NCBI GenBank assembly: GCA_947425785.1
Contig: CANEAY010000017.1
Coordinates: forward strand, 1 to 37,798
Reading direction: 5' to 3'
Origin: an uncultured Pseudoflavonifractor sp.
GTDB taxonomy: Bacteria; Bacillota; Clostridia; Oscillospirales; Oscillospiraceae
Length of the DNA stretch: 37,798 bases
Part shown: positions 30,840 through 37,270 of the stretch, one piece after another
How positions within the stretch are numbered: the stretch's first letter is position 1
Layout: the number at the start of each line of letters is the position of its first letter
The notes under the pieces: model-generated
What the model saw: only the letters and a program-made list of their open reading frames with translations
What the model was told of the DNA's origin: nothing
Databases searched by the model: none
Position numbers and translations under genes: made by a program

Positions 30840-31666
30840 ACAGCCACCTCGATCTTCCCCTCCAACTCGTGGGCCTGGTAGCCCTCCAGCTTGAAGGAGT
30901 TCTTGGTGAAGGCGTAAAAATCCTTCACATCGGGATCCATCCACAGCCTGGGAGCCTCATAGGGCTCCCGCTTCAAAAGCTCCTCCACCACGGGCACGTG
31001 CCGGTCGTAGATGTGGCAGTCGGCAATGACGTGGACAAGCTCCCCCGGCACCAGGCCGGAGACCTGGGCGAACATCATCATCAGGGCGGCGTACTGCATC
31101 ACGTTCCAGCCGTTGGCGGTGAGCATATCCTGGCTCCTCTGATTCAAAATGCCATTGAGCACATTCCCCGACACGTTGAAGGTCATGGAGTAGGCGCAGG
31201 GCTGGAGCCCCATCTCCTTCAGGTCGTGGTGGTTGAAAATGTTGGTCACCATCCGCCGGGAGGCGGGGCTGTGCTTCAGGGTGTGGAGGATCCAGTCCAC
31301 CTGATCCATCCGCCCCTCGGGGAAGTCGTACTCCACTCCCAGCTGATAGCCGTAGGCCTTGCCGATGGAGCCCTGCTCGTCGGCCCAGGCGTCCCAGACG
31401 TGGCTGCCGAGATCACCGATGTTATTGGACTTCTTCTGCCAGATCCACAAAAGCTCGTCAATGGCGCTTTTCAGGTACTGCCGCCGGAGGGTGAGGATGG
31501 GGAACTCCTCTTGCAGGTCGTAGCGGTCTACCACCCCGAAGAGCTTCACCGTGTGGGCGGGGGCACCGTCCTCCCACCGGGGGCGGACGTCTTGGTCGGT
31601 GTCCCAGACCCCCTTTTCCAGGATGTCCCGGCAGTTTTTGATGAACAGTTCGTCGGCACGGCTCAT
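30836..31666 (-). CDS. thyA: Thymidylate synthase (ThyA)
   Basis: Methylates dUMP to dTMP using methylenetetrahydrofolate. The frame is open upstream past the promoter, but ATG 31666 follows AAGGAG at 9 nt and gives 276 residues. The nucleophilic Cys157 is in LQPCAYSMTFNV; the PCA form rather than PCH resembles the Bacillus ThyA subgroup. NQRSQDMLTANGWNVMQYAAL and HVIADCHIYDRH supply the dUMP-binding residues. It is the first gene of a six-gene operon and is divergent from the ferritin gene. Confidence 0.95.
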   Translation of the reverse strand: MSRADELFIKNCRDILEKGVWDTDQDVRPRWEDGAPAHTVKLFGVVDRYDLQEEFPILTLRRQYLKSAIDELLWIWQKKSNNIGDLGSHVWDAWADEQGSIGKAYGYQLGVEYDFPEGRMDQVDWILHTLKHSPASRRMVTNIFNHHDLKEMGLQPCAYSMTFNVSGNVLNGILNQRSQDMLTANGWNVMQYAALMMMFAQVSGLVPGELVHVIADCHIYDRHVPVVEELLKREPYEAPRLWMDPDVKDFYAFTKNSFKLEGYQAHELEGKIEVAV

Positions 31667-31700
31667 GGCGGCAGTCTCCTTTTTTGTTTTTCTGTCCTCT

Positions 31701-31729
31701 ATCATACCAGAAAGGCACGGTGAGCGCAA
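31701..31729 (-). promoter_or_regulatory. Promoter of the thyA operon
   Basis: Minus strand TTGCGC (31724-31729), a 17-nt spacer and TATGAT (31701-31706), 35 nt before the start codon. Confidence 0.65.
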
Positions 31730-31736
31730 GGCGGCC

Positions 31737-31765
31737 TTGACATTCAAAAAGCGCAATACTATAAT
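31737..31765 (+). promoter_or_regulatory. Fully consensus sigma-A promoter of the ferritin gene
   Basis: TTGACA (31737-31742), a 17-nt spacer and TATAAT (31760-31765). It is divergent from the thyA promoter with the two -35 elements only 7 nt apart. Confidence 0.9.
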
Positions 31766-31808
31766 GACCATGCTATACCAAAAAAAGACAAAAAAGGAGT
31801 GCTTTATC

Positions 31809-32321
31809 ATGCTGGATAAGAAGGTCATCAAGCTACTCAATGACCAGGTCAACAAGGAGATGTATTCCGCCTACCTCTACCTGGATTTCTCCAACTACTT
31901 CAAGCACGTGGGCCTGGACGGCTTCGCCAACTGGTACGAGGTGCAGGCCAAGGAGGAGATGGATCACGCCATGCTCTTCGTCAAGTACCTGCAAAATAAC
32001 AACGTCCCCGTGGAGCTCTCCGCCATCGCCAAGCCCGACGTAAAGCTCACCGACACCATGACCGTCCTGAAGGCCGGCCTGAAGCACGAGGAGTACGTCA
32101 CCGGCCTCATCCATACCATCTACGCCGCCGCCCAGAAGGTGGGTGACTTCCGCACCACCCAGTTCCTGGACTGGTTCGTCAAGGAGCAGGGCGAGGAGGA
32201 GACCAACGCCAACGACATGATCTCCAAAATGGAGCTCTTCGGCGGCGACGCCCGGGCCCTGTACCTGCTGGACAGCGAGCTCAAGAGCCGGGTCTACTCC
32301 GCCCCCTCCCTGGTGCTGTAA
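31809..32321 (+). CDS. ftnA: Ferritin (FtnA type)
   Basis: Forms 24-mer cages that oxidise Fe(II) and store iron. ATG 31809 follows AAAGGAG and gives 170 residues. Ferroxidase ligands are in place: Glu17, Glu50, His53, Glu94, Gln127 and Glu130, within LNDQVNKEMYSAYLYLDFS, EVQAKEEMDHAM and FVKEQGEEE. There is no haem-binding Met of the bacterioferritin type. It is strongly expressed-looking (consensus promoter). A 4Fe-4S membrane protein follows after a hairpin. Confidence 0.95.
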   Translation: MLDKKVIKLLNDQVNKEMYSAYLYLDFSNYFKHVGLDGFANWYEVQAKEEMDHAMLFVKYLQNNNVPVELSAIAKPDVKLTDTMTVLKAGLKHEEYVTGLIHTIYAAAQKVGDFRTTQFLDWFVKEQGEEETNANDMISKMELFGGDARALYLLDSELKSRVYSAPSLVL

Positions 32322-32360
32322 ATAACATTTCAGGCCTCTATCAGAGGCTGGGGATCCAAA

Positions 32361-32397
32361 GCAGCAGGCGCCATCAAATGGTGTCTGCTGCGCGTTT
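32361..32397 (+). terminator. Intrinsic terminator after the ferritin gene
   Basis: A 14-bp stem with two G-T wobbles (32361-32374 / 32378-32391), a 3-nt loop, then GCGTTTT. A smaller hairpin (32334-32339 / 32343-32348) precedes it. The next gene begins 13 nt later, so partial read-through may feed it. Confidence 0.72.
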
Positions 32398-32409
32398 TCG
32401 GGAGGACAA

Positions 32410-33231
32410 ATGAAGAAAAAATATTTCTTGCCGGTCGCTATGCTGGCGGTCTTCGAGACCATCGCCATCACGCTCTGGCTCACAAAAGACAACCTGTTTT
32501 ACCTATTTAATTTCAGCTATATCGGCCTTTCCATCGCCCTGGGCATTTTTCTCTTTATCCAAAATTACCGCCACGCAAGACGGGTAACGCAGCTCCTGGT
32601 GGGACTGTATATGCTCGTCTATCTGGGACTGATATGCGGCGAGAATATGCAGATCGAGGGCTTCTGGTATTATCTCTTTACGGGCGTGTTTGAGGCGGCC
32701 ACCATCCATTACGCCGTGGCAAAAATATTTGGGCCGCTGCTCTTTGGAAGAGGCTGGTGCGGGTATGCCTGCTGGACCGCAATGATCCTTGACCTTCTGC
32801 CCTACAAAACGCCGGAGCGGGAAAGAAGGCCCATTGGATGGCTCAGATATATCACCTTTGCCGCCTCCCTGGTTTTTGTATCGGCCCTCTTTCTGGCCCA
32901 TGTGGAGAATATGGAACGGATCATGTTCTGGGCGTTCCTTGTGGGAAACCTTCTCTACTATGCCGTGGGGATCGGTCTGGCCTTTCTTTTCAAAGATAAC
33001 AGGGCTTTCTGCAAGTACATATGTCCCATCACTGTATTCCTAAAACCAATGAGCTATTTCTCCCTGCTTCGGGTCACCTGCGATGAGAGCAAATGTGTCT
33101 CCTGCGGCAAATGCAAGCAAATATGCCCCATGGACGTAGATGTCACCGACAATTCAAGAAAGCGGAAAAACGGGACGGAATGTATCCTTTGCCATGAGTG
33201 TGTCAAGCACTGCCCCAAAAACGCGCTGTAA
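32410..33231 (+). CDS. Membrane 4Fe-4S ferredoxin-type protein (NapH/CcoG-like)
   Basis: A 273-residue protein with about five membrane helices and a C-terminal cytoplasmic dicluster ferredoxin domain. Cysteine pairs occur in the membrane part (Cys117/Cys121 in WCGYAC; Cys201/Cys205 in CKYICP), as in NapH, NosR and CcoG-like electron carriers. The ferredoxin motifs are CVSCGKCKQICP (229-240) and CILCHECVKHCP (258-269). It is probably an electron conduit between membrane and cytoplasm; the partner is unknown. The ATG follows GGGAGGAC. It is more AT-rich than its neighbours. Placement after ferritin could mean an electron source for iron handling, but this is inference. Confidence 0.85.
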   Translation: MKKKYFLPVAMLAVFETIAITLWLTKDNLFYLFNFSYIGLSIALGIFLFIQNYRHARRVTQLLVGLYMLVYLGLICGENMQIEGFWYYLFTGVFEAATIHYAVAKIFGPLLFGRGWCGYACWTAMILDLLPYKTPERERRPIGWLRYITFAASLVFVSALFLAHVENMERIMFWAFLVGNLLYYAVGIGLAFLFKDNRAFCKYICPITVFLKPMSYFSLLRVTCDESKCVSCGKCKQICPMDVDVTDNSRKRKNGTECILCHECVKHCPKNAL

Positions 33232-33240
33232 TATCGTAAA

Positions 33241-33282
33241 GAAAGCGGGACAGCTTCATCAGCTGTCCCGCTTTCTTTTTTA
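33241..33282. terminator. Bidirectional intrinsic terminator
   Basis: A perfect 15-bp stem (33241-33255 / 33261-33275) with a 5-nt loop, then a 7-T run, between the convergent 4Fe-4S protein gene and ilvE. Confidence 0.93.
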
Positions 33283-33303
33283 TATGCGCCGGGATATCAA
33301 AAG

Positions 33304-34371
33304 TCAGCACACCTTCACTGTCCAGCCGTGTTCGTCGGGGATGATCCCCCACTGGATGCCGGTCAGGGTGTCATAGAGCTTCTGGGTCAGCGCTCCGATC
33401 TTGCCGCCGCTGACAGCGATATGCTTGTCCCCCCAACCCATCTCGCCGATGGGGGAGACCACAGCGGCGGTACCGGTGCCCCATGCCTCCTCCAGCTTGC
33501 CCGCCTGGGCGGCGTCGAAAAGCTCCTGGGCGGAGATGAGCCGCTCCTCCACCGGGATGCCCCAGCTCTTGATGAGCTCGATGCAGCTCTTCCGGGTGAT
33601 GCCGGGCAGCACCGAGCCGGTGAGCTTGGGGGTAATGACCGTGCCGCCCAGCTTGAACATCACGTTCATGGAGCCAACTTCCTCAATATACTTGCGCTCC
33701 ACCCCGTCCAGCCAGAGAACCTGGGCATAGCCCTGCTCCTCGGCCCGCTCGCCGGCCCGGATGGAGGCGGCATAGTTGCCGCCGCACTTGGTGAAGCCGG
33801 TGCCGCCCCGGACAGCCCGCACGTCCTCGTCCTCCACATAGATGCGCACCGGGTTGATGCCCTCGGCATAGTATGCGCCTACAGGGCAGAGGATCACGGC
33901 GAAGAGGTAGCTGTGGGAGGCATGGACTCCCAGAGTGGGGTCGGTGGCAAAGACAAAGGGCCGGATGTAGAGGCTGGTGCCCGGCTCGTTGGGCACCCAG
34001 TCCGCCTCCAGAGCCACCAGCTGCCTGACGGCGCTGACAAAAAGCTCCTCGTCCATGGCGGGCACGCACATCCGCTCGCAGGAATTTTGGAACCGGCGGG
34101 CATTCTCATAGGGCCGGAACAGCTGCACGCCGCCGTCGGGGGTACGGTAGGCCTTCATGCCCTCAAAGACCTCCTGGGCGTAGTGGAGCACCATGGAGCT
34201 GGGATCCAGGGCAAAGGGGCCGTAGGGGACGATGCGCCCGTCGTGCCAGCCCTTTCCAGCGTCATAATTCATCAAAAACATATGGTCGGTAAAGCTCCGG
34301 CCAAAGACCAGGGTCTTGGAGTCTGGCTTGGGTTTCAGCGCCGCGGCTCGGGTGATGGGAAATTCCTGCAT
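33304..34371 (-). CDS. ilvE: Branched-chain amino acid aminotransferase
   Basis: PLP fold-type IV enzyme for the last step of Val, Leu and Ile synthesis and the first of their breakdown. The frame is open upstream, but ATG 34371 follows GAGGAGG and gives 355 residues, the length of the class II-type bacterial/eukaryotic BCAT. LHYAQEVFEGMKAYR, RPFVFATDPTLGVHASHSYLFAVILCPVGAYY and GTGFTKCGGNYAASI with Lys195 as the PLP Lys are diagnostic. It is monocistronic with a near-consensus promoter. Confidence 0.94.
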   Translation of the reverse strand: MQEFPITRAAALKPKPDSKTLVFGRSFTDHMFLMNYDAGKGWHDGRIVPYGPFALDPSSMVLHYAQEVFEGMKAYRTPDGGVQLFRPYENARRFQNSCERMCVPAMDEELFVSAVRQLVALEADWVPNEPGTSLYIRPFVFATDPTLGVHASHSYLFAVILCPVGAYYAEGINPVRIYVEDEDVRAVRGGTGFTKCGGNYAASIRAGERAEEQGYAQVLWLDGVERKYIEEVGSMNVMFKLGGTVITPKLTGSVLPGITRKSCIELIKSWGIPVEERLISAQELFDAAQAGKLEEAWGTGTAAVVSPIGEMGWGDKHIAVSGGKIGALTQKLYDTLTGIQWGIIPDEHGWTVKVC

Positions 34372-34430
34372 GATATTTGCCTCCTCTTTCGCGTTCAGAT
34401 CCTCTTTTGCAAGGAAAACTGTTATCCGCA

Positions 34431-34459
34431 TTATACGCCCATCATAGGGGCGATGCAAG
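34431..34459 (-). promoter_or_regulatory. Sigma-A promoter of ilvE
   Basis: Minus strand TTGCAT (34454-34459), a 17-nt spacer and a perfect TATAAT (34431-34436). Confidence 0.8.
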
Positions 34460-34500
34460 AGGCAATTTACCTGTTTGCGGTGGTAAAGCGCCCCTTTCCC

Positions 34501-34529
34501 TTGCTTTTTTCCCTCAGCTATGATACAGT
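34501..34529 (+). promoter_or_regulatory. Promoter of the CorC/HlyC-type gene
   Basis: TTGCTT (34501-34506), a 17-nt spacer and TACAGT (34524-34529), 58 nt before the chosen start. Confidence 0.55.
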
Positions 34530-34586
34530 AAATTTCAGCACCCACGCGGTGCAATAACCATTCAAATGGAGTGTGATCCTTCCTTT

Positions 34587-35840
34587 ATGGAACCTGACAG
34601 TATTGCCATGATATGCATCCTCGCCGTCCTGGTGCTCTGCTCCGCCTTCTTCTCCGCCACCGAGACCGCCTTTACATCCCTCAACCGCATCCGTATGCGC
34701 GCCAAGGCCGATGGCGGCGACCTCCGGGCAGAGCGTGTCCTTCAGCTCAGCGAGGACTACGACAACCTCATCTCCACCGTGCTGGTGGGCAACAACATCG
34801 TCAACATCCTCGCCGCCACCCTCTCCACCGTCCTCTTTGTCCAGGGGCTCCAGCTGCGGAACGGGGCGGCCCTGTCCACCGTGGTAATGACGGTGGTGGT
34901 GCTCATTTTTGGCGAGGTAGCCCCCAAGACCATGGCCAAAGAGACCGCCGAGTCCTTCTCCATGTTCTCCGCCCCCCTGCTGCGGGTGCTGATGGTGCTC
35001 CTGAAGCCGGTCACCGCCCTGCTGGCCCTCATCCAAAAGGCCCTCAAGCACTTTATCCATCCCAAGGACGAGGGCATCACCGAAGAGGAGCTGGTGACCA
35101 TGGTGGAGCAGGCCGAGACCGAGGGCGGCCTGGATCGCCACGAGAGCGAGCTCATCCGCTCCGCCATTGAGTTCGGCGACATGGAGGTACAGGAGATCCT
35201 GACCCCCCGGGTGGACATCGTGGCGGTGGAGGACACCGACACCATGGAGGAGGTGGCCCAGGCCTTTGCCGAGAGCGGCTACTCCCGCCTGCCCGTCTAC
35301 CACGGGGACATGGACGACATCGTGGGCGTCATCCACGAAAAGGACTTCCACGCCGCCCGTTACCGGGGCCAGGCCGACCTGGCCGCCATCACCGCCCCGG
35401 TGCTCTACACCACCGGCAACACGAAGATCTCCGACCTTCTGCGGGTGCTCCAGCGGAAAAAGGCCCACATGGTAGTGGTGGTGGACGAGTACGGCGGCAC
35501 CGAGGGCCTGTGCACCCTGGAGGACATCGTGGAGGAGCTGGTGGGTGAAATTTGGGATGAGCACGACGAGGTCATCGAGGAGTTCAAAAAGCAGCCCGAC
35601 GGCAGCTACCTCATCGCCTGCCACGCTGCCCTCACCGACCTCTACGACCTCTTCGCCCTCAAGGGCGACTGCGAGGCCAATACCGTCTCCGGCTGGGTCA
35701 TGGAGCAGATCGGCCGGGTGCCCGAGGAGGGCGACCGCTTCCAGTCCGACGGCCTGGACGTGACCGTGACCAGGGTAGACCACCGCCGCGTCCTGGAGAT
35801 CAAGGTCATCGTCCTCCCCGAGGAGGAAAAAGAGGAATAA
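34587..35840 (+). CDS. CNNM/CBS-domain membrane protein (HlyC/CorC family)
   Basis: Family linked to Mg2+/Co2+ export and resistance. The 417 residues comprise a CNNM transmembrane domain (about 1-190, with [18 protein letters not shown] and [15 protein letters not shown]), a CBS pair (from about 205, [18 protein letters not shown]...[23 protein letters not shown]) and a C-terminal CorC_HlyC ion-transport-associated domain. The start is uncertain: ATG 34566 adds seven residues but has no ribosome site; ATG 34587 ([12 protein letters not shown]) matches usual family N-termini, with GGAG 14 nt upstream. 'Hemolysin' in older names is historical. Confidence 0.9.
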   Translation: MEPDSIAMICILAVLVLCSAFFSATETAFTSLNRIRMRAKADGGDLRAERVLQLSEDYDNLISTVLVGNNIVNILAATLSTVLFVQGLQLRNGAALSTVVMTVVVLIFGEVAPKTMAKETAESFSMFSAPLLRVLMVLLKPVTALLALIQKALKHFIHPKDEGITEEELVTMVEQAETEGGLDRHESELIRSAIEFGDMEVQEILTPRVDIVAVEDTDTMEEVAQAFAESGYSRLPVYHGDMDDIVGVIHEKDFHAARYRGQADLAAITAPVLYTTGNTKISDLLRVLQRKKAHMVVVVDEYGGTEGLCTLEDIVEELVGEIWDEHDEVIEEFKKQPDGSYLIACHAALTDLYDLFALKGDCEANTVSGWVMEQIGRVPEEGDRFQSDGLDVTVTRVDHRRVLEIKVIVLPEEEKEE

Positions 35841-35851
35841 GCATAATTGAC

Positions 35852-35895
35852 AAAAAGGCCCGCCGCCGGGGTACTTCCCGGCAGCGGGCCTTTTT
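35852..35895. terminator. Bidirectional intrinsic terminator
   Basis: A 19-position stem (35852-35870 / 35877-35895) with one C-A mismatch, a 6-nt loop and A- and T-run ends. It closes both the CorC-type gene and the convergent mini-protein operon. Confidence 0.9.
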
Positions 35896-35902
35896 CTGCT
35901 GT

Positions 35903-36019
35903 TTACTCTTCTCTGCGGATAATGGAATGACAGCGCTCACACCGATATACGGCCACGGTGCCATCCATGCACACAGGGTGGGCAATAAATCCGCAGTAAG
36001 GACAAGTTATATTCTCCAC
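35903..36019 (-). CDS. Zinc-ribbon mini-protein, 38 aa
   Basis: A very small gene: GTG 36019 with AGGAG 8 nt upstream, reading MENITCPYCGFIAHPVCMDG then TVAVYRCERCHSIIRREE. Two CxxC pairs (C6/C9 and C27/C30) form a likely zinc ribbon; Cys17 is extra. It is the last gene of a four-gene unit on the minus strand, starting 11 nt after the 50-aa gene ends, and is followed by a terminator. I do not recognise a specific family; a nucleic-acid or protein-interaction role is only a guess. Confidence 0.68.
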   Translation of the reverse strand: MENITCPYCGFIAHPVCMDGTVAVYRCERCHSIIRREE

Positions 36020-36030
36020 AGTGCATTCTC

Positions 36031-36183
36031 CTATTGCTGCTTTTTCCAAAACTGGTAGATAGGACATACCTCTTTGCGGTCACAATAGCAATACTCTTTA
36101 TACTGCGTATAGCTGACTTCCTCGCCCTTCAAGGCGCAGAGATCCCGTCCGCTCCGTTCTATATGATAATCACACTTGCTCAT
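36031..36183 (-). CDS. Cys-rich mini-protein, 50 aa
   Basis: ATG 36183 lies 3 nt after the stop of the 40-aa gene, with only a weak GGAAGAG site, so translation is probably coupled. The sequence begins MSKCDYHIERSGRDLCALKG and ends YCYCDRKEVCPIYQFWKKQQ. Five cysteines (4, 16, 32, 34, 40) and a C-terminal CPIY motif resemble small unnamed Cys-rich proteins of clostridia, probably metal-binding. Function is unknown. The base composition is more AT-rich than most of the window. Confidence 0.7.
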   Translation of the reverse strand: MSKCDYHIERSGRDLCALKGEEVSYTQYKEYCYCDRKEVCPIYQFWKKQQ

Positions 36184-36186
36184 AGC

Positions 36187-36309
36187 TCAGCTCTTCCGAA
36201 ACGTACCGCCGCATGGACACTTGTCCTGCAGCACTTTTACCCAGTCAGGTACAAGGACCTTCTTTGTCTCCCCGCATTTGTCACATCTGAACCATCCGTC
36301 ATTTGCCAC
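36187..36309 (-). CDS. Zinc-ribbon mini-protein, 40 aa
   Basis: GTG 36309 follows AAAGGAGAAGGTGA, a strong ribosome site. The product starts MANDGWFRCDKCGETKKVLV and ends with KCPCGGTFRKS. CxxC (9/12) and CxC (31/33) give a compact zinc-ribbon or rubredoxin-like knuckle. It follows the 153-aa gene by 29 nt and precedes the 50-aa gene by 3 nt. With the 38-aa protein, three metal-binding mini-proteins lie in tandem. No known function; too short for routine gene callers. Confidence 0.7.
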   Translation of the reverse strand: MANDGWFRCDKCGETKKVLVPDWVKVLQDKCPCGGTFRKS

Positions 36310-36338
36310 TTTTCACCTTCTCCTTTCTTGCTTTGAAT

Positions 36339-36800
36339 TCAGCCCAAGGTCTCATCGATCAACGCATCCAGCATATCGTAATATTGATACTCCGCGTCAT
36401 AGGCCGCCTGATCTACGCCAGAGATGGCATTCATCAGCATCCCGCCCAGAGAGCCTTTTCTCTCCTCGCTTTGGCGGCGTTTTGCGGTCAGTGTGCTCAT
36501 ACCATAATAGTAAACGGAAAGATAGGCCATCTTCCCCTGCTTTTGTATGGTCAAACAATAACTGAAATAGTCTGAAGAATGCTCGTTGTTTCTAATGATC
36601 ACGCAGTCCTCTACGGATGAGTTGAACAATCCCCCGGATTTGACTTGATCGATCATGACTGTAATAGGAAGACCATATTTTTCTTCGTTTACATCCTCCA
36701 ACAGCTTTTTGGCGACTTCAACGCTCAAAATTTGCGCATTCTCTGCAGAATAGCGAACACTGGGTTTTCCCGACGGTGTCAGAACATCTCTCTTTATCAT
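36339..36800 (-). CDS. Hypothetical protein, 153 aa
   Basis: Not recognised. ATG 36800 follows GAGGAGG and gives a soluble mixed alpha/beta protein (MIKRDVLTPSGKPSVRYSAE...). The middle part has beta-rich segments (ITVMIDQVKSGGLF, YFSYCLTIQKQGKMAYLSVYYYGM), then a basic stretch (TAKRRQSEERKG) and an acidic, Tyr-rich C-terminus (YDAEYQYYDMLDALIDETLG). The gene is clearly more AT-rich than the window average. It heads a minus-strand operon with three Cys-rich mini-proteins and is divergent from an XRE regulator, the layout of a self-regulated accessory cassette. Confidence 0.75.
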   Translation of the reverse strand: MIKRDVLTPSGKPSVRYSAENAQILSVEVAKKLLEDVNEEKYGLPITVMIDQVKSGGLFNSSVEDCVIIRNNEHSSDYFSYCLTIQKQGKMAYLSVYYYGMSTLTAKRRQSEERKGSLGGMLMNAISGVDQAAYDAEYQYYDMLDALIDETLG

Positions 36801-36834
36801 TTTAGTTCCTCCTCTTTTCAGCGCTTCAAAAGGG

Positions 36835-36901
36835 TATCTTATAGATACTGTTATAGCATACTTTAAGAGCATTTGCAAGTGTTATTTTGTACTATAAGAT
36901 A
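36835..36901. promoter_or_regulatory. Divergent promoter/operator region of the mini-protein operon and XRE gene
   Basis: TATCTTATAG (36835-36844) and its exact reverse complement CTATAAGATA (36892-36901) flank the promoters; TTATAG recurs at 36851-36856. The minus-strand promoter is TTGCAA (36873-36878), a 17-nt spacer and TATAAC (36850-36855). TTGCAA is its own reverse complement, and on the + strand a 16-nt spacer leads to TAAGAT (36895-36900), inside the right-hand repeat. This is a plausible operator for the adjacent XRE protein. Binding is inferred. Confidence 0.6.
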
Positions 36902-36922
36902 ACCAAAAAGGGGGCTGAAAGT

Positions 36923-37222
36923 ATGGCAGACTCAGATTGGCTCTTGGGCAACACTATTCGAACCGCCCGAATGAAAAAGGGCTATACCCAAGAGGAGTTG
37001 TCTGAAATGCTGGACATTACGCCCGGACACTTAAAGCATATGGAAAGTGGTAAACGAAAACCCTCCATTCCCATTCTGTTCCAAATGATGAAAATTTTGG
37101 ACTTTTCAGTCGATGAGCTTATTTTTCCTGACCGTCAAAAAGAGGAATGTATCTATCTGGATGGGCTCAGTCAAAAGCAAAAAGAGGCCGTGATCCATCT
37201 GATCGATTCCATGAGAGATTAA
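36923..37222 (+). CDS. XRE family helix-turn-helix regulator
   Basis: A 99-residue DNA-binding protein. The HTH_3 domain spans about 7-65: LLGNTIRTARMKKGYTQEELSEMLDITPGHLKHMESGKRKPSIPIL, with the recognition helix around TPGHLKHMESG. A C-terminal helix (LSQKQKEAVIHLIDSMRD) may dimerise. ATG 36923 is preferred over the upstream in-frame ATG at 36887 because AAAGGGGG lies at suitable spacing. It is divergent from the 153-aa/mini-protein operon, with repeats in the shared promoter, so it probably represses both. It is AT-rich compared with the core genes around it. Confidence 0.9.
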   Translation: MADSDWLLGNTIRTARMKKGYTQEELSEMLDITPGHLKHMESGKRKPSIPILFQMMKILDFSVDELIFPDRQKEECIYLDGLSQKQKEAVIHLIDSMRD

Positions 37223-37261
37223 AAGAGCCCGCCGGTACATTAGGTACCGGCGGGCTCTTTT
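37221..37261. terminator. Bidirectional intrinsic terminator
   Basis: A perfect 18-bp stem (37221-37238 / 37244-37261) with a 5-nt loop and A/T-run ends, between the convergent XRE and thrS genes. Its first bases overlap the XRE stop codon. Confidence 0.93.
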
Positions 37262-37270
37262 TCATCTATT

